Assembly: GCA_028684405.1 (NCBI GenBank)
Contig: JAQUGA010000017.1
Span: forward strand, 1-22,997
Length of the DNA stretch: 22,997 nucleotides
Source of the DNA: Bacteroidales bacterium
GTDB lineage: Bacteria; Bacteroidota; Bacteroidia; Bacteroidales; WCHB1-69
Reading direction: 5' to 3'
In this document: in pieces, positions 7,199-14,512 of the stretch
How positions within the stretch are numbered: the first letter of the stretch is position 1
Layout: each line of letters starts with the position of its first letter
Notes under the pieces: model-generated
The model's database searches: none
Seen by the model: only the letters and a program-made list of their open reading frames with translations
Told to the model about the DNA's origin: nothing
Position numbers and translations under genes: made by a program

Positions 7199-8020
7199 AT
7201 GGTATCTTATTTGTCAGAAAATGTGAGTAAAATTACCACTCATGTTTTGCATAAAATGAAAGCCAATAAAGAAAAAATAGCAATGCTGACGGCATATGAT
7301 TATTCTACTGCTAAATTGCTTGATATGGCTGGTATTGATGTTATTTTGGTGGGAGACTCTGCATCCAATGTGATGGCTGGCAATAAAACAACTTTGCCCA
7401 TTACCTTAAATGAGATGATTTATCATGGAGTGTCTGTGGTAAGAGCTGTTGAGCGTGCATTTGTTGTGGTCGATATGCCTTTTGGCACCTATCAGGGGAA
7501 TTCTAAAGAAGCCTTGAATTCGGCCATTCGCATTATGAAGGAAACCGGAGCAGATGCTGTTAAACTAGAAGGCGGAAAAGAGATTATAGAATCCGTTAAC
7601 CGGATTTTATCTGCTGGAATTCCAGTAATGGGTCACTTGGGTTTAATGCCACAATCGATTCATAAGTTTGGTACTTATTCGGTTCGGGCAACTGATCGCG
7701 AAGAATCTGATCAGCTTATTAATGATGCCAAATTATTAGAAAGGGCTGGTGTCTTTTCGATTGTATTAGAAAAAATCCCTGCTACTTTAGGAAAAAAAGT
7801 GGCAGAAAGTGTCTCTATTCCTATTATTGGAATCGGAGCTGGTAATGGCGTTGATGGGCAAGTTTTAGTATTGCATGATATGCTTGGCATTGTTCAGGAT
7901 TTTTCTCCACGCTTCTTACGTCGTTATAATAATATAGGAGAAGAAATCATTATTTCTGTCCAGCAATATATTAATGACGTTAAAACGCTTGATTTCCCTA
8001 ATGATAAGGAACAGTATTAG
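7199..8020 (+). CDS. panB: 3-methyl-2-oxobutanoate hydroxymethyltransferase
   Basis: PanB transfers a hydroxymethyl group from 5,10-methylenetetrahydrofolate to alpha-ketoisovalerate, giving ketopantoate, the first committed step of pantothenate and CoA synthesis. The 273-aa chain carries the expected magnesium ligands Asp53 (VGDSAS), Asp92 (VVDMPFG) and Glu124 (KLEGG). The catalytic base is Glu191 (LEKIPA). The family phrases TAYDYSTAK, GHLGLMPQS and GIGAGNGVDGQ are all present. The length is normal. It is preceded by a promoter-like site and separated by 69 bp from the WbuC gene, so it is probably a separate transcription unit. No other pantothenate gene is in the window. Confidence 0.96.
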   Translation: MVSYLSENVSKITTHVLHKMKANKEKIAMLTAYDYSTAKLLDMAGIDVILVGDSASNVMAGNKTTLPITLNEMIYHGVSVVRAVERAFVVVDMPFGTYQGNSKEALNSAIRIMKETGADAVKLEGGKEIIESVNRILSAGIPVMGHLGLMPQSIHKFGTYSVRATDREESDQLINDAKLLERAGVFSIVLEKIPATLGKKVAESVSIPIIGIGAGNGVDGQVLVLHDMLGIVQDFSPRFLRRYNNIGEEIIISVQQYINDVKTLDFPNDKEQY

Positions 8021-8429
8021 AATTCACAATATCTTATTTTAGAAGGAGTTCTTACCGATTGTTCGATGAAAATTCCTTTTTTGCATCTTGCTTTTGTTAG
8101 GTAAAGTGTGTGATTTTTTATGCTTCCCCATTTGGCAGTCAATCATTGCCAAATTGAAAAAAACAATGATAATTATAGTCTGTCCGATCTGTTTTAATGA
8201 GAGATGTTCTGCGAATAATCTATTTTTAGATGGTTTTTGTTTTTAAACAGAATATAAACCAAGAGATATGATAGAGGCGAATGCTTATACAAACAGCCCT
8301 AAATCAACATTTTAAATCTGTTTATAAGAAATGAAAATAAAAACCAAAGAAAGTTTGTAAAATAAGATTTTATTTGTAACTTTGCAGTCCTTAAAAAAAG
8401 TAATAAAACGATTAAAGTCAAAATAAGAG
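8021..8429. other. 409-bp intergenic region between panB and rpmG
   Basis: I see no credible coding region here, and no rpmB, although rpmB commonly precedes rpmG in this phylum. A 7-bp inverted repeat TTTGGCA/TGCCAAA (8131-8137 and 8147-8153) lies in the middle but has no T-tract. The rpmG promoter is near the right end. Confidence 0.6.
8354..8384 (+). promoter_or_regulatory. Bacteroidota-type promoter for rpmG
   Basis: TTTG at 8354-8357, a 19-bp spacer, then TAACTTTG at 8377-8384 match both consensus boxes (TTTG and TAnnTTTG) and their spacing exactly. The rpmG ATG is 45 bp downstream. This is the clearest promoter in the window. Confidence 0.75.
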
Positions 8430-8618
8430 ATGGCAAAGAAAAACAAAGAAGCTCGTGGACAAGTGATTTTGGAGTGCACCGAGCAAAAGGCTAGCGGAGT
8501 TCCTGGAATTTCTCGCTACGTATCAGTGAAGAACAGAAAAAATACTCCTGAACGTTTGGAGCTTAAAAAATTCAATCCTTATTTGAAAAAGGTGACTGTT
8601 CATAAAGAAATTAAGTAA
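8430..8618 (+). CDS. rpmG: 50S ribosomal protein bL33
   Basis: The 62-aa protein is basic and matches L33, with the conserved core YVSVKNRKNTPERLELKKFNPYLKK. It has only one cysteine, so it is the zinc-free form lacking the two CxxC pairs. It binds 23S rRNA near the E site of the large subunit. A consensus promoter lies just upstream and the DUF4295 gene starts 19 bp downstream, so the two are probably co-transcribed. In many Bacteroidota rpmB (L28) stands directly upstream, but here it is absent. Confidence 0.96.
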   Translation: MAKKNKEARGQVILECTEQKASGVPGISRYVSVKNRKNTPERLELKKFNPYLKKVTVHKEIK

Positions 8619-8637
8619 TATATAAAAATCATTATCC

Positions 8638-8793
8638 ATGGCTAAGAGAGTTGTTGCAAGATTAAAAGTTACCACCGGAAAAGAATTTGCTAAAATCATC
8701 CGAATGGAACGTTCACCTAAAACAGGTGCATACCAATTTAATGAAAATTTTATTGCTACTGATCAAATCAAAGATTTTTTAGCAAAAAAATAA
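8638..8793 (+). CDS. DUF4295 family small basic protein (probable ribosomal protein)
   Basis: The 51-aa frame runs from ATG at 8638 to TAA at 8791-8793. It encodes a lysine-rich protein beginning MAKRVVARLKVTTGKEFAKI and ending IKDFLAKK. This is the DUF4295 family, found in Bacteroidota directly after rpmG and before ftsY, which is exactly its position here. From memory, structural work on a Flavobacterium ribosome reported an extra large-subunit protein (bL38) that I believe corresponds to this family; treat that identity as likely, not proven. It has the size and charge expected of a ribosomal protein. A rho-independent terminator follows. Confidence 0.88.
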   Translation: MAKRVVARLKVTTGKEFAKIIRMERSPKTGAYQFNENFIATDQIKDFLAKK

Positions 8794-8815
8794 TTCGCAT
8801 TTTAATAATGCTTGA

Positions 8816-8852
8816 AAAACCTTTTCTACTTTATCTGTAGGAAAGGTTTTTT
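8816..8852 (+). terminator. Rho-independent terminator after rpmG-DUF4295
   Basis: AAAACCTTTTCTAC (8816-8829) pairs with GTAGGAAAGGTTTT (8837-8850) with one wobble pair, around a 7-nt loop. The 3' arm runs into a T-tract. It lies 22 bp after the DUF4295 stop. Confidence 0.85.
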
Positions 8853-8976
8853 GATATTTCATAGATTTAGTAATTCAAAATTGCTTTGTTTGGTGTAATT
8901 TATTAGATATCAGTAACTATTGATTTTTTTCAAATCTTTTATTCTTTTTTATATCCCATCGCTTGATAAATATTGT

Positions 8977-8984
8977 TATTTTTG
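8977..8984 (+). promoter_or_regulatory. Probable -7 box for ftsY
   Basis: TATTTTTG matches the TAnnTTTG consensus 16 bp before the ftsY ATG. It comes after the upstream terminator, so ftsY needs its own promoter. No clear TTTG stands 19 bp upstream, and the implied leader is very short. Confidence 0.4.
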
Positions 8985-9000
8985 AAGAAAATTAGACAAT

Positions 9001-9954
9001 ATGGGATTTTTTTCGTTTTTTTCAAAAGACAACAATAAAGAAAAGCTCAACAAAGGGCTAGAGAAAACCAAAGAAAGCGTTTTTTCAAGAATTTCTAGAT
9101 CCATTGTTGGAAAATCAAAAGTGGATGATGAGGTTTTAGATAATCTAGAAGAGATTTTAATCACTTCGGATGTCGGTGTAGAAACTTCATTGCGAATTAT
9201 CCAACGTATCGAAGATCGTGTTTCAAAAGATAAATATTTAGGCACTGCCGAATTAAACTCAATTTTAAGAGAAGAAATTAGCGCTTTGTTGTTGGAGAAA
9301 TCTTCTGGCGAAATGGAAGATTTTGATGTCGAATCAAAAGGCCGACCATACGTAATTATTGTTGTAGGCGTGAATGGTGTTGGGAAAACAACCACCATTG
9401 GAAAGCTGGCTCATCAATTTAAAAAGAAAGGCTATTCTGTTATGTTGGGAGCTGCTGATACATTTCGTGCGGCTGCCGTAGACCAACTTACGATTTGGGC
9501 CGAACGAGTAGGAGTTCCCATCGTTTCGCATGGGATGAACGCCGATCCTGCCGCCGTTGCCTTTGATACTTTAAAATCTGCTGTTTCTAAAGAGATAGAT
9601 GTGGTTATTATTGATACGGCAGGTCGACTTCATAATAAAGTGAACTTAATGAATGAACTTTCGAAAATTCGAAATGTTATGAAAAAAGTAATTCCAGATG
9701 CACCCGATGAAATCCTATTGGTATTGGATGCTTCAACAGGACAAAATGCCATCGAACAAGCCAAACAGTTTACTGCAGCGACAGACGTTAATGCATTGGC
9801 ATTGACAAAGTTGGATGGAACAGCCAAAGGTGGAGTCGTTATTGGTATTTCCGACATGTTTAAAATTCCAGTCAAATACATTGGCGTTGGCGAACAAATC
9901 GACGACTTGCAAGTATTTAATAGCAAAGAGTTTGTAGACTCTCTTTTTAGTTAA
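9001..9954 (+). CDS. ftsY: Signal recognition particle receptor FtsY
   Basis: FtsY is the SRP receptor GTPase that docks ribosome-SRP complexes at the inner membrane. The 317-aa protein has a short basic N-terminal part with amphipathic features (MGFFSFFSK), a helical N domain at about 30-105, and the G domain. GTPase motifs are G1 GVNGVGKT at 123-130, the insertion-box phrase DTFRAAAVDQL at 153-163, DTAGR at 205-209, and TKLDGTAKGG at 269-278. It lacks the long acidic A domain of E. coli FtsY, as is usual outside Gammaproteobacteria. ispH begins 7 bp after the stop, so ftsY, ispH, recF and the DUF721 gene form a tight same-strand run. Confidence 0.97.
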   Translation: MGFFSFFSKDNNKEKLNKGLEKTKESVFSRISRSIVGKSKVDDEVLDNLEEILITSDVGVETSLRIIQRIEDRVSKDKYLGTAELNSILREEISALLLEKSSGEMEDFDVESKGRPYVIIVVGVNGVGKTTTIGKLAHQFKKKGYSVMLGAADTFRAAAVDQLTIWAERVGVPIVSHGMNADPAAVAFDTLKSAVSKEIDVVIIDTAGRLHNKVNLMNELSKIRNVMKKVIPDAPDEILLVLDASTGQNAIEQAKQFTAATDVNALALTKLDGTAKGGVVIGISDMFKIPVKYIGVGEQIDDLQVFNSKEFVDSLFS

Positions 9955-9961
9955 CTAAATA

Positions 9962-10852
9962 ATGAAAATTGTAATAGATAATCAGTCTGGTTTTTGTTTT
10001 GGGGTCGTTCGTGCCATCGAAATGGCAGAAGATGTTCTAAATGAAGGGAAATCTGAACTTTATTGTTTGGGCGAAATTGTCCATAATAACGCAGAAGTGA
10101 GACGTCTAAACGAACAAGGGATGAAAACGGTATCGTATGATGATATTCCAAATTTGCAAAATAAAAATATTTTAATTCGTGCTCATGGCGAACCGCCTGA
10201 AACGTATCAAATGATTGAGAAGTACGGTCTTAAACTTCATGATGCAAGTTGTCCCGTGGTTTTAAAACTACAAACACGTATAAAAAAAGGATTTCTAGAA
10301 ATGCAGAAAGTAGGAGGACAGGTTCTCATTTTTGGAAAAAAAGGTCATGCTGAAGTCAATGGACTGGTCGGACAAACCGATGGGAAAGCCATTGTTCTCG
10401 AATCGCTTGAAGATATTGAATTTGTTGATTTTAGCAAAGCTTCCCGCCTGTATGCCCAAACAACCCAAAGTGTAGGTGAATTTAATAAGTTGGTAGAATC
10501 GATTTGTCAGAGATATCAAGATGTAAGTGGGAAGTCATTTGACTTTCAGTCCTTTGATACCGTTTGTCGACAGGTTGAAAACCGACGTCCACAGTTGAAA
10601 AAGTTCGCTGCATCGCATGATGTTATTTTGTTTGTGTCGGGAAAAGAGAGTTCCAACGGGAAATATCTCTATGATGTTTGCAAAAAAGTAAATCCAAATA
10701 CCTTTTTTATTTCCAATGAAGAGGAAATTGATGTCAATTCTTTTTGCAATAAAGTAGAATCGGTTGGTATCTGCGGAGCTACATCTACCCCCATGTGGTT
10801 AATGGAAAAAGTTGCTGATTTTGTTTCTAAAAAATGTCCAGATGAATTGTAA
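9962..10852 (+). CDS. ispH: 4-hydroxy-3-methylbut-2-enyl diphosphate reductase
   Basis: IspH (LytB) makes isopentenyl and dimethylallyl diphosphate from HMBPP in the last step of the MEP isoprenoid pathway, using an iron-sulfur cluster. The three cluster cysteines are Cys12 (GFCFGV), Cys97 (DASCPVV) and Cys202 (DTVCRQVENRR). Substrate-binding residues appear in GEIVHNN (His41), RAHGEPP, KGHAEVNG (His129, Glu131) and QTTQSV. At 296 aa the length is normal for a stand-alone IspH. Its end overlaps the recF start by 11 bp, implying translational coupling. Confidence 0.96.
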   Translation: MKIVIDNQSGFCFGVVRAIEMAEDVLNEGKSELYCLGEIVHNNAEVRRLNEQGMKTVSYDDIPNLQNKNILIRAHGEPPETYQMIEKYGLKLHDASCPVVLKLQTRIKKGFLEMQKVGGQVLIFGKKGHAEVNGLVGQTDGKAIVLESLEDIEFVDFSKASRLYAQTTQSVGEFNKLVESICQRYQDVSGKSFDFQSFDTVCRQVENRRPQLKKFAASHDVILFVSGKESSNGKYLYDVCKKVNPNTFFISNEEEIDVNSFCNKVESVGICGATSTPMWLMEKVADFVSKKCPDEL

Positions 10853-11957
10853 ACGCATACAGCTACACCATTTTAAAAATTTTCCGGAAGCCGACATCCA
10901 GCTTCATCCAAAAATTAATTTTTTTGTGGGCGATAATGGCGTCGGTAAAACCAATTTGATGGATGCCATTCATTATCTCTCTTTTTGCAAAAGTTTTTAC
11001 AATAGCAGTGATCAGTTGAACATTCGGCATGGAAGCGATTTTTTCGCTATTCATGGCTTTTTCGATGATGTAAATATGCAAGACAATGTGCAGGTTAGCT
11101 GTGTTGTAAAACCAAATACCCGAAAAGTTTTTAAGTTTAACAAAAAAGAATATCAACGCATGGCCGACCACATTGGATTGATTCCTTTGGTGATGGTTTC
11201 GCCTTATGATGTTGATTTGATTAATCAGGGAAGTGAGCATCGAAGGCGCTATTTTGATGCTGTTGTTTCGCAATTTGATAGACTTTATTTGGATGACTTA
11301 ATGAATTACAATAAGGTCTTACAACAAAGAAATGTGTTGCTAAAAACAATGGCCGAACAGCATCGTTTTGATATGAACTCAATCCATATTTGGGATGTGC
11401 AAATGATAGAGTTGGGGCAACGAATTCATCAACGGAGACGCTCGTTTCTCGAAAATCTAAAACCAGTATTTCAAGAGTATTACGAGTTTTTGACCAATGG
11501 AAGAGAAAAAATCGACATTGAATATCAATCTCAAATAAACGAACGAAATTATGCCGACGTACTTAGCGAAGCCATCGAACGCGATCGCTATGCACAATAT
11601 TCAACAGTAGGCATACACAAAGATGATTATGTCTTTTTGATGAATGATTATCCGATAAAAAGATTTGGCTCGCAAGGACAACAAAAGTCATTTTTGATGG
11701 CTCTTAAACTTGCTCAGTTTTCATATACGTATCAAGTTAGAAATATAAAACCTCTGTTGTTATTGGATGATATTTTTGATAAACTGGATGAGAGTCGAGT
11801 GTCCAAAGTAATTGAGTTAGCTGGTCTTGGAAAATTAGGACAGGTTTTTATTAGCGATACTCATTTAGATAGAATAGAAAAACTTTTTGCCCAATTGGAT
11901 ATTTCGTATAAATGCTTTAAGATATCTGATAATCAGATATTAGAACTGAATTCGTAA
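10842..11957 (+). CDS. recF: DNA replication and repair protein RecF
   Basis: RecF is an SMC-like ATPase that helps load RecA at gaps on single-stranded DNA. From ATG 10842 it is 371 aa, opening MNCKRIQLHHFKNF, the usual RecF start. Walker A is GDNGVGKTN at 30-38, the ABC-type signature GSQGQQK at 276-282, and Walker B LLLLDD at 305-310, followed by the D-loop FDKLDESR. A TTG 30 bp upstream is in frame but would add ten non-family residues inside ispH. The 11-bp overlap with ispH and the 4-bp gap to the DUF721 gene suggest one transcript. Confidence 0.95.
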   Translation: MNCKRIQLHHFKNFPEADIQLHPKINFFVGDNGVGKTNLMDAIHYLSFCKSFYNSSDQLNIRHGSDFFAIHGFFDDVNMQDNVQVSCVVKPNTRKVFKFNKKEYQRMADHIGLIPLVMVSPYDVDLINQGSEHRRRYFDAVVSQFDRLYLDDLMNYNKVLQQRNVLLKTMAEQHRFDMNSIHIWDVQMIELGQRIHQRRRSFLENLKPVFQEYYEFLTNGREKIDIEYQSQINERNYADVLSEAIERDRYAQYSTVGIHKDDYVFLMNDYPIKRFGSQGQQKSFLMALKLAQFSYTYQVRNIKPLLLLDDIFDKLDESRVSKVIELAGLGKLGQVFISDTHLDRIEKLFAQLDISYKCFKISDNQILELNS

Positions 11958-11961
11958 GGAC

Positions 11962-12252
11962 ATGGCAAAGAGAAAAGATACAAATATTGACGATGTGATG
12001 AGGTTGTTTTTTTACGAATATAAAAACAATACTCAATATAATGAAATGCGAATTTCAAAAATTTGGAAAGAACTAGTAGGCCCTCATTTTGTAAACCATA
12101 CCGTGAGTATAAGTTTGCGAAACAGAACACTTTACGTTAGAATGGATTCTGCAAGTGCAAAGTACGAATTGTACATGGGACGCAATCTGCTAATTAAACA
12201 TATAAATATGCAGCTTGGAGAAAAAATTATTGATAAAATTATGTTTCAATAA
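11962..12252 (+). CDS. DUF721 / DciA-like protein
   Basis: This 96-aa protein matches the DUF721 family, with a conserved WKELVGPHFVNHTVSISLRNRTLYV core and a helical tail. DUF721 includes DciA, the ancestral loader that interacts with the replicative helicase DnaB, so a role in replication is likely but not certain for this short version. Adjacency to recF is a recurrent arrangement for DUF721 genes. The start ATG is preceded by TAAGGA, where the recF stop and a purine-rich site overlap. It ends 90 bp before metG. Confidence 0.85.
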   Translation: MAKRKDTNIDDVMRLFFYEYKNNTQYNEMRISKIWKELVGPHFVNHTVSISLRNRTLYVRMDSASAKYELYMGRNLLIKHINMQLGEKIIDKIMFQ

Positions 12253-12308
12253 TACGAAGTCTCTATTTTTACCATATAAACATCAAATTTATTTTTGATA
12301 ATTTTTTC

Positions 12309-12316
12309 TACCTTTG
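12309..12316 (+). promoter_or_regulatory. Probable -7 box for metG
   Basis: TACCTTTG matches the TAnnTTTG consensus, 26 bp before the metG ATG. The -33 region at the proper distance is AT-rich but lacks a clear TTTG. Confidence 0.5.
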
Positions 12317-12342
12317 CACTTTAAAAAATTAATATTTTAAAC

Positions 12343-14400
12343 ATGGCTTATACTGAAAAGCGAACACGCTACACAATTACTTCTGCACTTCCTTATGCCA
12401 ACGGCCCCATTCATATTGGCCATTTGGCCGGTGTTTATGTGCCTGCTGATATTTATGCCCGATACTTGCGTTTACAAAACGAAGAGGTCCTTTTTATTGG
12501 TGGATCCGACGAACACGGTGTTCCCATCTCTATAAAAGCCCGAAAAGAAAACAAAACACCCCAACAAGTGGTGGATCATTTTCATGAAATAATTAAAAAA
12601 TCGTTTCAAGACTTTGGTATTTCTTTCGACGTTTACTCGCGGACTTCAGCACCTATTCATCATGAAACAGCTTCTGAATTCTTTAAAAAACTTTACGAGG
12701 ATGATAAGTTTATCGTAAAAACAACACCTCAGTACTATGACGAAGAGGCAAAACAGTTTTTGGCCGATCGATATATTACAGGAACGTGTCCGCATTGCAA
12801 CAACGAAAAAGCCTATGGCGATCAGTGCGAAGCCTGTGGTACTTCGCTTAATGCAACCGATTTAATCAATCCAAAATCAACATTTAGTGGAAATACTCCT
12901 GTTTTAAAAGACACAAAACATTGGTATTTGCCATTGGATCAATACGAGCCATGGCTGCAGAAATGGATTTTGGAAGGACATAAAAACGATTGGAAATCAA
13001 ACGTTTATGGACAGTGTAAATCATGGATTGACCAAGGTTTGCATCCCCGTGCTGTTACCCGCGACCTTGATTGGGGCGTGAAAGTGCCTGTGGCTGATGC
13101 CGAAGCAAAAGTTCTTTACGTGTGGTTTGATGCACCCATCGGTTACATTTCGGCAACCAAAGAATGGGCGGAAAAAAACAATCAAAATTGGGAAACGTGG
13201 TGGAAAGATCGAGAATCAAAACTGGTTCATTTTATTGGAAAAGATAATATTGTTTTTCATTGTATTATCTTCCCAGTTATGCTTCATGCCGAAGGTTCGT
13301 ATATATTGCCCGATAATGTTCCTGCCAATGAATTTTTGAATTTGGAAGGAGATAAAATTTCGACTTCAAAAAACTGGGCTGTTTGGCTTCATGAATATTT
13401 GGAAGATTTTCAAGATAAACAAGATGTATTGCGATATTCTTTGTGTGCAAATGCCCCCGAAACCAAAGACAATGATTTTACATGGAAAGATTTTCAAGCC
13501 AAAAATAACAACGAGCTTTTGGCCATTTTTGGAAATTTTGTGAATAGAACAGTTGTTCTCACTCATAAATATTTTGATGGAGTTGTTCCTGCTAAAAATA
13601 AATTGCTCGATATTGACTTGGAAGTATTAGAAGCAATGAGTAAGTTTCCCGAAAAAGTGGGAAGGAATATTGAATTATATAAATTCAGGGAAGCCTCTTT
13701 TGAATTGATGAATTTGGCTCGAATAGGGAATAAGTATTTAACTGAAACCGAACCTTGGAAAGTTTTTAAAACCGATCCCGACAGAGTAGCAAGTATTCTT
13801 CATGTGGCTTTGCAAATTTGTGCAAATTTAGCCGTTCTTTCTGAACCATTTTTGCCATTTACTTCCGAAAAATTATATAAACTATTGAATTTATCTTCTA
13901 AAAAATGGTTTGAAGCCGGAGTTGATAATTTATTAATAGAAGGTGGAAAAATCGAAGCTGCCTCGTTTTTATTTGAAAAGATTGAAGATGAAACCATTCA
14001 AAAACAGATTGATAAATTGCAGCAAACAAAAAGTCAAAACCAACTAGAGCAATCTACGGCTGAACCTCAAAAAGAGAATGTTACTTTTGAAGATTTCAGT
14101 GGTATGGATTTGAGAGTAGCAACCATTCTTGAAGCGGAAAAAGTGCCTAAAACAAAAAAGCTACTAAAGCTTCTTGTAGACACAGGAATTGACAAACGCA
14201 CCATCGTTTCAGGAATTGCAGAATTTTATGAGCCACAAAACATTGTTGGCGAACAAGTTTGTATGATTGTAAATCTAGCTCCTAGAGAAATTAAAGGCAT
14301 CCTTTCTCAAGGCATGATTTTGATGGCTGAAAGTGCTAATGGCGAACTTTGTTTCGTTAAACCTTCCAAACAGGTAAATAGCGGAAGTGGGATAAAATAG
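12343..14400 (+). CDS. metG: Methionyl-tRNA synthetase with C-terminal tRNA-binding domain
   Basis: MetRS charges tRNA-Met. The 685-aa chain has the class I HIGH motif at 24-27 (IHIGHL) and zinc-knuckle cysteines at 149, 152, 162 and 165. The KMSKS loop appears as KISTS at 338-342. A variable linker rich in Gln and Lys (about 550-575) leads to a C-terminal OB-fold tRNA-binding domain (about 577-685, FEDFSGMDLRVATILEAEKV), related to Trbp111 and known to support dimerisation. The gene has its own promoter-like box and converges on the next gene, with a shared terminator 60 bp after its stop. Confidence 0.97.
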   Translation: MAYTEKRTRYTITSALPYANGPIHIGHLAGVYVPADIYARYLRLQNEEVLFIGGSDEHGVPISIKARKENKTPQQVVDHFHEIIKKSFQDFGISFDVYSRTSAPIHHETASEFFKKLYEDDKFIVKTTPQYYDEEAKQFLADRYITGTCPHCNNEKAYGDQCEACGTSLNATDLINPKSTFSGNTPVLKDTKHWYLPLDQYEPWLQKWILEGHKNDWKSNVYGQCKSWIDQGLHPRAVTRDLDWGVKVPVADAEAKVLYVWFDAPIGYISATKEWAEKNNQNWETWWKDRESKLVHFIGKDNIVFHCIIFPVMLHAEGSYILPDNVPANEFLNLEGDKISTSKNWAVWLHEYLEDFQDKQDVLRYSLCANAPETKDNDFTWKDFQAKNNNELLAIFGNFVNRTVVLTHKYFDGVVPAKNKLLDIDLEVLEAMSKFPEKVGRNIELYKFREASFELMNLARIGNKYLTETEPWKVFKTDPDRVASILHVALQICANLAVLSEPFLPFTSEKLYKLLNLSSKKWFEAGVDNLLIEGGKIEAASFLFEKIEDETIQKQIDKLQQTKSQNQLEQSTAEPQKENVTFEDFSGMDLRVATILEAEKVPKTKKLLKLLVDTGIDKRTIVSGIAEFYEPQNIVGEQVCMIVNLAPREIKGILSQGMILMAESANGELCFVKPSKQVNSGSGIK

Positions 14401-14459
14401 TGTTTTTTTGAAAATACTTTATACTATATTGTTTTTGTTGTGAAAATTTTTCAAGTTTA

Positions 14460-14499
14460 GAAATATAAAAAGAGGTTGAAAAACCTCTTTTTATATTTC
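14460..14499. terminator. Bidirectional terminator between metG and the T9SS-secreted protein gene
   Basis: Arms 14460-14477 and 14482-14499 are exact 18-bp reverse complements around the loop GAAA. T-rich sequence lies on the 3' side of each arm for either strand. The genes on both sides converge here, so it should serve both. Confidence 0.85.
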
Positions 14500-14512
14500 A
14501 TCTTTATCTCAT

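Noticed and set aside
8131..8153. Inverted repeat TTTGGCA/TGCCAAA as a panB terminator
   Set aside because: The stem is only 7 bp, has no T-tract on the plus strand and lies over 110 bp from the panB stop.
10812..10841. Upstream TTG start extending recF by ten residues
   Set aside because: It lies further inside ispH and adds residues not seen in RecF; ATG 10842 gives the usual N-terminus.
13354..13368. Non-canonical KMSKS loop (KISTS) in MetG
   Set aside because: I believe this form is usual in Bacteroidota MetRS, and all other motifs are intact, so it does not suggest a defect.
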